A stretch of 8,685 nt of DNA, taken from contig DFEN01000128.1 in the NCBI GenBank assembly GCA_002368685.1, forward strand, positions 1 to 8,685, given 5' to 3'. Under the pieces are notes generated by a model that was not told where the DNA came from, searched no databases, and saw only the letters and a program-made list of their open reading frames with translations. Positions within the stretch are counted from its first letter, which is position 1, and every line of letters begins with the position of its first letter. The position numbers and the translations under genes were made by a program. Shown here piece by piece: positions 1-7,174 of the stretch. The DNA is from Lachnospiraceae bacterium UBA3801 (lineage in GTDB: Bacteria > Bacillota > Clostridia > Lachnospirales > Lachnospiraceae).

Positions 1-29
1 ATTCTTCTTAATCTGATTTTTACTGCCAT
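1..29 (-). CDS. rpsP: 30S ribosomal protein S16, N-terminal fragment
   Basis: Only the first nine codons are in the window. They read MAVKIRLRR, which matches the highly conserved start of bacterial S16, a small-subunit protein needed for 30S assembly. A good ribosome binding site, GGAGGA on the minus strand (38-43), lies eight bases before the ATG. The gene follows ffh by 67 bases with no terminator hairpin between them, as in the ylxM-ffh-rpsP order common in Firmicutes, so it is probably co-transcribed with ffh. The rest of the gene lies off the left edge. The call rests on a short peptide plus strong context. Confidence 0.88.
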
Positions 30-96
30 TTTTATATTCCTCCATGAAATAAAATAATATATATCGTAAACCAACTATGTGGCTACTTATCGTTAT

Positions 97-1452
97 TTAG
101 AAACCAAATGGGAATCTCATGCCACCTCTACGGCGTTTCTTACTTCCCTTACCGCCCATCATATTGGACATTTGTTTCATCATCTTACGGGACTGCTCGA
201 ACTGCTTCATGAATCTGTTAACTTCAGCTATATCGAGTCCACAGCCCTTTGCAATTCTCTGCTTGCGACTAACATTTATAAGATCCGGATTAGACCTCTC
301 TTCAGCAGTCATTGACTGGATAATAGCCTTAGGTTTAGTAAGTGCATCCTCATCTATTTCGACATTTCCAAGCTTTTGACTCATGCCCGGAATCATATTC
401 ATGAGGTCGTTTACACCACCCATTTTATTTATCTGCTCAAGCTGATCAAGGAAGTCATTGAAATCAAAGGTTGCTTTACGCATCTTCTCTTCCATCTGCT
501 TAGCTTGATCTTCATCAATAGCAGCCTGGGCTTTTTCAATAAGAGTTTCAACATCACCCATTCCTAGGATTCGGCTAGCCATACGATCTGGATAGAATGG
601 CTCGAGATCTGTTAGCTTCTCGCCCATACCAGCATACATAATAGGCTTTCCAGTAACAGCCTTGATTGAAAGTGCTGCACCACCTCTTGTATCACCATCG
701 AGCTTTGTTAGAACGACTCCATCTACACCTATTTCCTCGTTAAATGTCTTAGCAACATTTACGGCATCCTGACCGGTCATTGCATCGACTGTCAGCAGTG
801 TATATGTAACATCGATATTTTCTTTAACCTCTTTAAGCTCGTCCATCATTTCAGTATCGATATGAAGACGACCAGCTGTATCTATAAATACAAGGTTAAT
901 ATTATGATCCTTAGCATATTTAAGAGCTTCCGTTACTATTTCAACCGGCTTATGGTCTGTACCCATCTCAAAAACAGGAACTCCAACCTTTTCACCATTG
1001 GTCTTTAACTGCTCAATAGCCGCAGGTCTATATATATCACAGGCTACCAGAAGTGGTTTCTTACCCTTATTCTTATACTGACCAGCAAGCTTTGCTATTG
1101 TAGTTGTTTTACCAGCACCCTGAAGACCACACATCATTATGATAGTCTGCTCATTACTAGGAAGAAGCTTCATTTCTACAACTTCTTCACCCATGAGCGC
1201 TACAAGCTCATCCTTAACTATCTTGATGACCATCTGTCCAGGATTAAGTCCCTTCATGACGTCTTCACCGATAGCTTTTTCAGTTACTGAATTAACAAAG
1301 TTTTTAACGACTTTAAAGTTTACATCGGCCTCAAGAAGTGCTCTCTTGACCTCTTTCATGGCTTCTTTAACATCTGCCTCATCTAGAAGTCCCTTACTTC
1401 TAAGCTTCTTGAACACCCCTTGCATCTTATCGCTTAAGCTGTCAAATGCCAT
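97..1452 (-). CDS. ffh: Signal recognition particle protein Ffh (SRP54)
   Basis: Ffh is the GTPase of the signal recognition particle. With 4.5S/6S RNA it binds signal sequences emerging from the ribosome and docks them to FtsY at the membrane. At 451 residues it is full length. A helical N domain (about 1-95) is followed by the G domain with P-loop GLQGAGKTT (109-117), DTAGR (191-195) and TKLDGD (249-254). The methionine-rich M domain (about 300-440) includes the RNA-binding stretch SRKQRIAKGCG (395-405) and ends in a basic, glycine-rich tail (433-451). The usual GSG of the RNA-binding stretch reads GCG here. ATG is preceded by AGGAGA (1459-1464). The gene starts 15 bases after ylxM ends and is expected to be transcribed from the ylxM promoter. 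Confidence 0.98.
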   Translation of the reverse strand: MAFDSLSDKMQGVFKKLRSKGLLDEADVKEAMKEVKRALLEADVNFKVVKNFVNSVTEKAIGEDVMKGLNPGQMVIKIVKDELVALMGEEVVEMKLLPSNEQTIIMMCGLQGAGKTTTIAKLAGQYKNKGKKPLLVACDIYRPAAIEQLKTNGEKVGVPVFEMGTDHKPVEIVTEALKYAKDHNINLVFIDTAGRLHIDTEMMDELKEVKENIDVTYTLLTVDAMTGQDAVNVAKTFNEEIGVDGVVLTKLDGDTRGGAALSIKAVTGKPIMYAGMGEKLTDLEPFYPDRMASRILGMGDVETLIEKAQAAIDEDQAKQMEEKMRKATFDFNDFLDQLEQINKMGGVNDLMNMIPGMSQKLGNVEIDEDALTKPKAIIQSMTAEERSNPDLINVSRKQRIAKGCGLDIAEVNRFMKQFEQSRKMMKQMSNMMGGKGSKKRRRGGMRFPFGF

Positions 1453-1467
1453 TAATATTCTCCTGAT

Positions 1468-1848
1468 TTAAAACTTATCAAAAATCTCACTAGATAAATT
1501 GGTTATTTCACGTAAATGACTATTAAGATTATTCTTTATAGATTTATCTATCTCAGAATTCTCTAGAGTGTCATTCATTTCAATCACTGAAGCCTTTAGC
1601 TCATTCATTTTGCCCTGCGCTACTGTAAATCTTTCAAGTAGTCCAAGTCTTTCTTCATAGCCTTCAAGCTTCTTATTTATTCTTCTAATTAAATCAAAGG
1701 CTGCTTGTCTAGAACATTCAAACTCCTCAGCAAGTTCTGAATAGCTCATATCATCAAAAATTGCAGCCGAAAAAACTGACTTTTGATGCTCTGTTAGTAA
1801 CTCGCCGTAGAAATCATATAGTAAAGATTGTCTTAATCTTTCTTCCAT
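1468..1848 (-). CDS. ylxM: YlxM-like helix-turn-helix protein
   Basis: This is a YlxM/UPF0122 family protein, a small DNA-binding-type protein nearly always encoded just before ffh in Firmicutes and reported in streptococci to modulate the SRP pathway. From the chosen start it has 126 residues. The N-terminal LYDFYGELLTEHQ (10-22) is the family signature. A sigma-region-4-like helix-turn-helix follows (about 33-60, containing SYSELAEEFECSRQAAFDLI), then a long charged helix to the end that may form a coiled coil. That tail makes it slightly longer than the Bacillus protein (about 110). Start choice: the TTG at 1890 lies inside the promoter and is impossible. ATG 1848 begins the family-conserved part but is 14 bases from GGAG (1863-1866). 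ATG 1860 is only two bases from it. I prefer 1848, without certainty. Confidence 0.9.
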   Translation of the reverse strand: MEERLRQSLLYDFYGELLTEHQKSVFSAAIFDDMSYSELAEEFECSRQAAFDLIRRINKKLEGYEERLGLLERFTVAQGKMNELKASVIEMNDTLENSEIDKSIKNNLNSHLREITNLSSEIFDKF

Positions 1849-1880
1849 AATGACAAGCATTTCTCCTTTACAACGACGAT

Positions 1881-1909
1881 ATAATAACAAACTTGATCAT
1901 AGATGTCAA
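1881..1909 (-). promoter_or_regulatory. Strong sigma-A promoter for ylxM-ffh-rpsP
   Basis: On the minus strand a perfect -35 TTGACA (1904-1909) is separated by exactly 17 bases from a -10 TATTAT (1881-1886). Transcription should begin near 1874, giving a leader of only about 14-26 bases before ylxM. The near-consensus match fits high constitutive expression of the SRP/S16 operon. It lies between the end of the transglutaminase-like gene and ylxM, and it excludes any ylxM start upstream of about 1874. Confidence 0.85.
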
Positions 1910-1952
1910 GTAATAATACTTTATATAGTGTAATAATGCTATTATTGTGTTC

Positions 1953-4127
1953 TTATTTGAAAGTATTATATTTTGTAATATCTTCCTCGGATATGCTGGT
2001 TCCTTTGAATCTATATTTATAATAGAGATCAAATAGCTCCTTATATTTCTCTTTATCCTCTGCTTCTATATAATCTAAATAGTTATATAGAGAACCGTCG
2101 TTAGCTCTTAGTTTTCTTAAAGCTTCTTCATCATCGATATTTTTCTCAATATTCTTACATGTTCTTCTAATAATCTCCGTTAGCTTTTTCTCTGGAGTAA
2201 GCATTCTAAACCATATAACTCTAGAAATAATAATTATTAATATAACAATTATCGCTACACCAAGAATTACTCCTGAATATATAAGAACCGTTTTAAGAAT
2301 ATTTACATCGACTTTTTTATCATCTTTTTGTGTATCCTTAGATATATCATCTATTTGAGAATAATCGAGATTATTTAAATATTCTTCTAGCGGATCTATA
2401 TAATCTTCTTTTTCTGCTTCTAGTTCCTCTTCTGTCTTTTGCTTTTTAGGCTTACGTCCCCATGTAAGATCTTCGGAGGTTGGATTGCCGGCAGTAGGCT
2501 CAAAGGTCATCCAGCCCAGTCCTTCGATATAGGCTTCCACCCAGGCATGCGCTTCACTTCCCATGACATCCTTAGAGTCAGTCTTATGCATATATCCACT
2601 GACATATCTAGCAGGAATACCTGCATCTCTTAGCATAAGTACCATTGCTGATGCAAAATGAACACAGTATCCGCTCTTTGTGTCAAAGATAAAGGAATCG
2701 ATATAATTCTCTTTATCTCTTAAATCAACGGATTTATCATATTTATAAGTTCTTAGATACGTCTCAATAGCTTTAGCTTTTTGATAATTTGAATCTGCAT
2801 CCTTAGTTATTTCGTCGCTAAGCTCTTTTATTCTGTCAGTAGACATCGAAGTATCAAGATATTTAGACATATCGTCGGTATATTCACCAGATATTAGTTT
2901 ATCTCGGATATCATTATACCTATCTTCAGATATTATAATTGCAAGATTGATATTATAGATATCTTTAACGTATCGTCTTATTTTATCATAGGACTGGATA
3001 TCCTTTTCAGAATAACCGCCTTCTTTAATTTCACTTTTCTCTATAAGCTCTTTATAATAAGGACTACCATAGTCTATAAACATATATTGGACTTTATAAT
3101 AAAAGCCTTTACCAACTCTTCTATCTAGGCCATTCTTTAATTCTTCGTCAATTTTAAGAAGATGTGTAGGTCGAATGATATCCTGAGTTCTAAGATATTT
3201 ATATTTAACTTCTGTAGTTATAATTTCTGAAAAGCATTCTGCAGTTGCTTCATCTATTTCAGAATTGTATAGGGCATTAAAGTATTCCACTAACCATTCA
3301 TCGTAGCTGGAATCAAAGGATTCTTTACCCGTAAGGCCATCTGCTTCCAAGGTATTATAGGTGGCACCCTTAAGATAAATAGTTCTTTCCTTATTTCTCA
3401 TCCAAAAGGATATCTCAGGCTTTTTGCTATCCTTCATACCACCAGATAGCTTACCAATATCTGAATATCCGCTATATGAATTACCTAAATCTATTATTCC
3501 GCTAATATGATATCCAATGTCATAGATTTTATCTTCGGCATTATATATGCAATAATTAACAAAATTTTTAATTGGTGTCCATTTAATAGGTTCGTCTCTA
3601 ACTGGCATTATCAGAATAAATGCAAAAGCAAGAACTATAATGGTTCCGTATTCCATATCTCTTTTTATTACGCAACCAATAGAATAAATCACACTTACTA
3701 TGAGACATAAGACCAATACTTTATTATCTGTACTTACTGTTAACCAGAAAATAATGTTTAAGAGGACAAATATTGGTAAACCAAATCTTATGTATTTATC
3801 AATAGTTAAAAATAAAGCAACGAAAGCAAATATCAAAGCAGCTATTAGATTAAAGACTAATAATAAGTCTCTTGATATAAGTATTAAAACTATAGTAAAG
3901 ATAAATATACTTGGAATAATAAAACGTTTCTTATCCATATAAATCAGGAGTCCATAAACTCCGAGATAGAAAACTAAATAAGAAATATAGAAAAATGTCG
4001 ATAGATACAAATCTCCAGAAGCTATTTTATTCACAGCAAAAAAGCCCAGTATGCAGGTTATAAGAATAACTGGCATTCTTAGGAAATATTTCTTAAGTAT
4101 AATGTTTTTACTAGAAGATTCCTCCAT
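1953..4127 (-). CDS. TgpA-like membrane protein with transglutaminase-fold domain
   Basis: This 724-residue membrane protein has the TgpA-like layout. About six or seven hydrophobic helices fill residues 17-175. A region of about 260 residues (178-440) with no motif I recognise follows. Then comes a transglutaminase-like core (about 445-550), a single membrane helix (about 610-640) and a cytoplasmic C-terminal tail (641-724) resembling DUF4129. The core shows Cys488 in SGYCVHFASA and His527 in SEAHAWVEAY. Glu543 in TFEPTAG sits at the third catalytic position, where Asp is common. The core is predicted to face outside the cell, acting on peptide bonds or cross-links of the envelope; the substrate is unknown. 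It is last in the MoxR-DUF58 operon. GGAG (4134-4137) lies six bases before the ATG, and the TAA of the DUF58 gene runs directly into this binding site, suggesting translational coupling. Confidence 0.92.
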   Translation of the reverse strand: MEESSSKNIILKKYFLRMPVILITCILGFFAVNKIASGDLYLSTFFYISYLVFYLGVYGLLIYMDKKRFIIPSIFIFTIVLILISRDLLLVFNLIAALIFAFVALFLTIDKYIRFGLPIFVLLNIIFWLTVSTDNKVLVLCLIVSVIYSIGCVIKRDMEYGTIIVLAFAFILIMPVRDEPIKWTPIKNFVNYCIYNAEDKIYDIGYHISGIIDLGNSYSGYSDIGKLSGGMKDSKKPEISFWMRNKERTIYLKGATYNTLEADGLTGKESFDSSYDEWLVEYFNALYNSEIDEATAECFSEIITTEVKYKYLRTQDIIRPTHLLKIDEELKNGLDRRVGKGFYYKVQYMFIDYGSPYYKELIEKSEIKEGGYSEKDIQSYDKIRRYVKDIYNINLAIIISEDRYNDIRDKLISGEYTDDMSKYLDTSMSTDRIKELSDEITKDADSNYQKAKAIETYLRTYKYDKSVDLRDKENYIDSFIFDTKSGYCVHFASAMVLMLRDAGIPARYVSGYMHKTDSKDVMGSEAHAWVEAYIEGLGWMTFEPTAGNPTSEDLTWGRKPKKQKTEEELEAEKEDYIDPLEEYLNNLDYSQIDDISKDTQKDDKKVDVNILKTVLIYSGVILGVAIIVILIIIISRVIWFRMLTPEKKLTEIIRRTCKNIEKNIDDEEALRKLRANDGSLYNYLDYIEAEDKEKYKELFDLYYKYRFKGTSISEEDITKYNTFK

Positions 4128-4138
4128 TTAAGGCTCCT

Positions 4139-5197
4139 TTAAAGCTTTTCTATACTACATTTATCTTCTTTTAGAATAATAATATTCTCATATTTATCAG
4201 ACATTTCATTTGCCATTTCGTCTAAATGACCAGCAGAATGTTTGATTCCAATTCTAGTGAGAGTTTCCATATAAAACTGGTTAAAGGTTTTAGGACTATC
4301 TATAACCATACTTTTAACATTCATATCATAATAAACAACAACCAGAGGTCTACTTGTCATACCGAAGTATTCTACAATTGAAACAAGGTACTCAAGAAAC
4401 TCATCTCTCTTCCTCAATCCGTCCATAGTTTTATCCATAACTACAGTTTCAAGAACAAGACAAATTATCTCTGATTCCTGATTATCACGAAGTCTAACAA
4501 ACATCTCTCCTGTTCTGGCATAGTTTTTCCAATGTATAGTATTTAAACTATCTCCTGCAACATATTTTCTTATATCATTTCCGAGATAATTTTCTAATTG
4601 AGTAAGTTTTATTCTATTACCGGCCGACTCATTAAAGCCCATCTCATTAATAAGACTATGGGCAATGTCTGTAATTATCGGAAGAACATGGATTCTAATA
4701 GGAATCTTGATCTTTCTACGGAGTCTTATGATGCCAAAGATATCTTCTAGGTGATATCCTTCAATACCTGCATCATAGCCTCCTGCAAAGTGACACATTA
4801 TATCAGTATTAAATTCATATTTTTGCTTAGGTAAGAATCTAAATGTATTTAATGTAAAATCATCCTGAAAGCTTGTTATCTCTTCATTGTAATAAAAGGA
4901 AATGCCACTAATCGGAAGTATTGAATTATTCTTAGCTATAAATTGATATTTTTCGCCTGTATTTTTATAAATCAGTTTATTTTCTGTTTCCTGAAAAACC
5001 TCAAGACTAATCATAGATATAATCATATAGATAATTGATAAAGGTAAATATAAAAGAATAGAATAAAAAAAGACATAAGAAAACGTTCCGCCGTTAATAC
5101 TTACATTTACTGTGGCTATTACTAAGAGCAGTAAATATATAATTATCGGAATACGTTTCTTATATCTATTAAAAAAAGTCTTAATATTATATCTCAC
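4139..5197 (-). CDS. DUF58 domain membrane protein
   Basis: A 352-residue protein of the DUF58 family, the usual partner of MoxR ATPases. Two N-terminal membrane helices (about 14-33 and 38-64) are followed by a beta-rich region and then the DUF58 signature YVAGDSLNTIHWKNYARTG (212-230). A vWA-like region follows. Where a vWA metal site (DxSxS) would be expected, residues 250-254 read ETVVM, so that site appears lost. The biochemical role is unknown; in related operons it is thought to link the AAA+ ATPase to membrane or envelope functions. The start is GTG, preceded by AAAGGTG (5209-5215) at an 11-base spacing; no in-frame ATG retains the membrane helices. The gene begins 20 bases after moxR ends and ends 11 bases before the transglutaminase-like gene. 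Confidence 0.92.
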   Translation of the reverse strand: MRYNIKTFFNRYKKRIPIIIYLLLLVIATVNVSINGGTFSYVFFYSILLYLPLSIIYMIISMISLEVFQETENKLIYKNTGEKYQFIAKNNSILPISGISFYYNEEITSFQDDFTLNTFRFLPKQKYEFNTDIMCHFAGGYDAGIEGYHLEDIFGIIRLRRKIKIPIRIHVLPIITDIAHSLINEMGFNESAGNRIKLTQLENYLGNDIRKYVAGDSLNTIHWKNYARTGEMFVRLRDNQESEIICLVLETVVMDKTMDGLRKRDEFLEYLVSIVEYFGMTSRPLVVVYYDMNVKSMVIDSPKTFNQFYMETLTRIGIKHSAGHLDEMANEMSDKYENIIILKEDKCSIEKL

Positions 5198-5217
5198 TAT
5201 AAATACTTCACCTTTAC

Positions 5218-6147
5218 TTACTGAGGTCTCTTTATTTTGTCTATCATATCTACAACTAACTGGTGAGCTGTATATTTATTCATTTTAGCCTGTGTGGTTA
5301 ATATCATTCTATGTGGAAGTGTAACCTTAGACATAGCTATAACATCCTCAGGAATAACAAAGTCTCTTCCATCCACATATGCTGCAGCCTTTGAAGCAGC
5401 AAGAAGATCCAGACTCGATCTAGGACTTAGTCCATATTCAAGATTATCATTTGAACGAGATGCTTCAATTATCTGTAAGGCATAGTCAATCAGTTCGTCT
5501 GTCATCGTAACCTGCTTCACATCATTTTTCATTTCAATTATATCTGAAGCTTTTAAGACTGGAGTTAGATTATCTTCAAGACTGCCTTCAAGGAATCTCT
5601 TAGCAAGACTCATTTGCATATCCTTATTTGGATAACCAATAGATATTTTCATAAGGAATCTATCAAGCTCAGCCTCTGGAAGCATATAGGTTCCAAGCTG
5701 TTTTGAAGGATTTTGAGTAGCTATAACCATAAAAAGTTCTGGGAGCTTAAAGGTCTCACCATCAATAGTAACCTGGTGCTCTTCCATCGCTTCTAGTAGA
5801 GAGGACTGAGTTTTAGGAGATGTACGGTTAATCTCGTCCACTAGGACTATTTCACTATGAATAGGTCCCTTTACTACTCTAAATTTTTTCTTTTCAGCAT
5901 CATAAATAGATGTTCCAGTAATATCCGTAGGAAGTGTGTCTGGAGTAAACTGTATACGAGCAAATACAGCATCGATAGACTGAGCTAAGGACTTGGCCAG
6001 CTTGGTTTTACCAACACCTGGAACGTCCTCTATTAGAACATGGCCACCAGCAAGCAACGCTGTAAGCAGATTATTTACTACGCTTGACTTACCTACAAAC
6101 TTTTTCTCTATATTTTCTTTGATTATTTGTACATTTCCCTGATTCAT
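5218..6147 (-). CDS. MoxR-family AAA+ ATPase
   Basis: A 309-residue cytosolic AAA+ ATPase of the MoxR (AAA_3) family, chaperone-like ATPases that remodel or activate partner proteins. All the expected motifs are present: Walker A GVGKT (44-48), Walker B VLVDEINR (101-108), sensor 1 ATQNP (143-147), the conserved LPEAELDRF segment (156-164) that includes a family-conserved arginine (163), and the sensor 2 motif GLSPRSS (239-245). The length is normal for the family, so it should be an active ATPase. GAGG (6154-6157) lies six bases before the ATG. It follows the nuclease-like gene by 36 bases and precedes DUF58 by 20, without terminators, so it sits in the operon. Its likely partners are the DUF58 and transglutaminase-like proteins downstream. 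Confidence 0.96.
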   Translation of the reverse strand: MNQGNVQIIKENIEKKFVGKSSVVNNLLTALLAGGHVLIEDVPGVGKTKLAKSLAQSIDAVFARIQFTPDTLPTDITGTSIYDAEKKKFRVVKGPIHSEIVLVDEINRTSPKTQSSLLEAMEEHQVTIDGETFKLPELFMVIATQNPSKQLGTYMLPEAELDRFLMKISIGYPNKDMQMSLAKRFLEGSLEDNLTPVLKASDIIEMKNDVKQVTMTDELIDYALQIIEASRSNDNLEYGLSPRSSLDLLAASKAAAYVDGRDFVIPEDVIAMSKVTLPHRMILTTQAKMNKYTAHQLVVDMIDKIKRPQ

Positions 6148-6183
6148 ATAATACCTCGACTAATAATAGGGTTAAAACTTAGA

Positions 6184-6810
6184 TCAACCTATATAATGTG
6201 TAACATGTGCTCTCTTCTTTGCGGCTTTTTTACTACGTGAGCTTTTTCTCTTCTTCTTTTTCTTTACAGTTTTGTCATCCCAGATAGTATAATCTCTTTC
6301 GAAAAGTTGACTCGTTATATCTAATCTAGTTTGTTCTTCGCCAACCTTGTCTATAAGTCTCTGATATATCTCTCTTCGTCTTTTATTAGCAAGCTTGGGA
6401 AGTCCTTCTTTTTCCTGGATATTAGATAACTCATTTCTCCATAACAGATCAAGCTGGTCAAATATCTTAACTTTAGGACATTGAGCTGCATCCCTATCTA
6501 CGATGACATTTTCATTATTTACAACGATTATACCCCAATAATCAGGAATATGCTCGCTTACATGAATATGAGACTCCCCTACCACAACATAACACCTATT
6601 GCAGAAGTGCTCATAGTCTTTTATTTGTCTTTTAAGTCTTGAGTAGGTGTCACTGTCTGACTTTATCTCAAACCCGATTATTTCGCCTTCTACAATAGCA
6701 AGAACATCTGCACGGGATTTACCAATTATCTTCTCTTCGATTGTCCTTACCTTGCCATATCTCTCATCGAGATAATCAAATAACGGTTCACGAATATCCT
6801 TATCTAGCAT
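6184..6810 (-). CDS. sce7726-type PD-(D/E)XK nuclease-like protein
   Basis: A 208-residue protein whose first 100 residues look like the sce7726 family, a branch of the PD-(D/E)XK nuclease fold. Visible candidate catalytic residues are Glu25/Glu26, Asp35 in SRADVLAI, and Glu48 and Lys50 in FEIKSD. Gln62 in RQIKDYEHF also fits the pattern. Residues 100-180 are charged and mostly helical, and the protein ends in a strongly basic tail (about 182-200, mostly Lys and Arg) that could bind nucleic acid. The actual substrate is unknown; family members have been linked to DNA repair or defence, mostly by prediction. AGGTG (6816-6820) precedes the ATG by five bases. It is the first gene of the run that continues into moxR, which is an uncommon partnership. 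A hairpin lies just upstream (6833-6856). Confidence 0.82.
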   Translation of the reverse strand: MLDKDIREPLFDYLDERYGKVRTIEEKIIGKSRADVLAIVEGEIIGFEIKSDSDTYSRLKRQIKDYEHFCNRCYVVVGESHIHVSEHIPDYWGIIVVNNENVIVDRDAAQCPKVKIFDQLDLLWRNELSNIQEKEGLPKLANKRRREIYQRLIDKVGEEQTRLDITSQLFERDYTIWDDKTVKKKKKRKSSRSKKAAKKRAHVTHYIG

Positions 6811-6832
6811 TTAAACACCTTTTACATAAAGA

Positions 6833-6856
6833 CAGGGAGCAAAACTTTGCTCCCTG
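6833..6856 (-). terminator. Perfect hairpin after HPr-like gene: terminator or operon leader stem
   Basis: CAGGGAGCAAA (6833-6843) is the exact inverse of TTTGCTCCCTG (6846-6856), an 11-base-pair arm with almost no loop (in practice a 10-base-pair stem and a four-base loop). Read on the minus strand it is followed by TCTTTATGT, a mediocre U-tract, so it could end the HPr-like transcript. It lies only 22 bases before the nuclease-like gene, leaving no room for a promoter between. Either transcription reads through, or the hairpin is the 5' end of an mRNA started at the weak promoter at 6865-6894. Confidence 0.7.
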
Positions 6857-6864
6857 AATCATTC

Positions 6865-6894
6865 ATAATATCTAGGGGTGATATAAACTGCCAC
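6865..6894 (-). promoter_or_regulatory. Candidate weak promoter for the nuclease-MoxR operon
   Basis: On the minus strand GTGGCA (6889-6894, four of six matches to the -35 consensus) is separated by 18 bases from TATTAT (6865-6870). Initiation near 6858 would place the 6833-6856 hairpin at the very 5' end of the message. The -10 is good but the -35 is poor. I include it because the operon otherwise has no visible promoter of its own. Confidence 0.4.
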
Positions 6895-6895
6895 C

Positions 6896-7129
6896 TTAGT
6901 CTACTATGTATGGCTTAATAGCTTCCAATATTTTATCTTCATCCTGATCAGCATATATATTAAGCTGGATTGGATTAGATAAATCCAAACTGAAAATTCC
7001 CATAATAGACTTAGCATCAATTACATATCTACCGGAAACCAGATCAAAATCAGCCTTAAATCCTGTTATATCATTAACAAATGATTTAACCTTCTCCATA
7101 GAATTAAGTGATACTTTAACTTCAGTCAT
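6896..7129 (-). CDS. HPr-like protein lacking the active-site histidine
   Basis: A 77-residue protein of the HPr fold. HPr normally carries phosphate on His15 between PTS enzyme I and the sugar permeases, and in Firmicutes is also phosphorylated on Ser46 by HPr kinase. Here the Ser46 region is kept as AKSIMGIFSLDLS (39-51, serine 41). Counting back without gaps, the His15 position is Ser10, and the following ARP motif is replaced by MEK. It therefore cannot act as an ordinary phosphocarrier; the combination recalls Crh, the Bacillus HPr paralogue used in regulation. Start choice: GGAGG (7138-7142) is eight bases before the ATG at 7129. The upstream in-frame ATG at 7144 has no binding site of its own and overlaps this one, so the shorter form is preferred. 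It is transcribed from the promoter at 7173-7201. Confidence 0.85.
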   Translation of the reverse strand: MTEVKVSLNSMEKVKSFVNDITGFKADFDLVSGRYVIDAKSIMGIFSLDLSNPIQLNIYADQDEDKILEAIKPYIVD

Positions 7130-7137
7130 ACCTACAT

Positions 7138-7142
7138 CCTCC
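7138..7142 (-). promoter_or_regulatory. Ribosome binding site fixing the HPr-like start
   Basis: GGAGG on the minus strand, eight bases before the ATG at 7129. It sits directly after an upstream in-frame ATG (7142-7144), so translation from that ATG would have to begin on the binding site itself. This supports the 77-residue product rather than one of 82. Confidence 0.8.
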
Positions 7143-7146
7143 ATTG

Positions 7147-7174
7147 TTTACAGAATTTTTACTTATGCTATAAT
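7147..7174 (+). promoter_or_regulatory. Extended -10 promoter for mtaB
   Basis: TTTACA (7147-7152, five of six) is separated by 16 bases from a perfect TATAAT (7169-7174) that also carries the extended -10 TG one base upstream (7166-7167). The start would be near 7181, giving mtaB a leader of about 73 bases in which I see no riboswitch-like structure. Its -10 shares two bases with the -10 of the opposing HPr promoter. Confidence 0.75.

Noticed and set aside
79..567. Plus-strand open frames opposite ffh (79-315, 119-379, 376-567)
   Set aside because: They lie antisense to a clearly real conserved gene, have no ribosome binding sites and resemble no known protein.
1849..1890. N-terminal extension of ylxM beginning at the TTG at 1890
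   Set aside because: That codon lies between the -35 and -10 of the promoter, upstream of the expected transcription start, and the extra residues do not match the family.
6190..6280. Purine-rich lysine tail with an A6G run as a possible programmed frameshift
   Set aside because: The A6G run is not in the slippery phase of the reading frame, and a basic tail explains the composition.
6589..6603. CxxC (Cys70, Cys73) in the nuclease-like protein as a zinc site
   Set aside because: No second metal-binding pair is convincing, and the residues fall within the nuclease fold core.
7130..7144. Earlier ATG start for the HPr-like gene
   Set aside because: It has no upstream binding site, and its second and third codons contain the GGAGG that serves the ATG at 7129.
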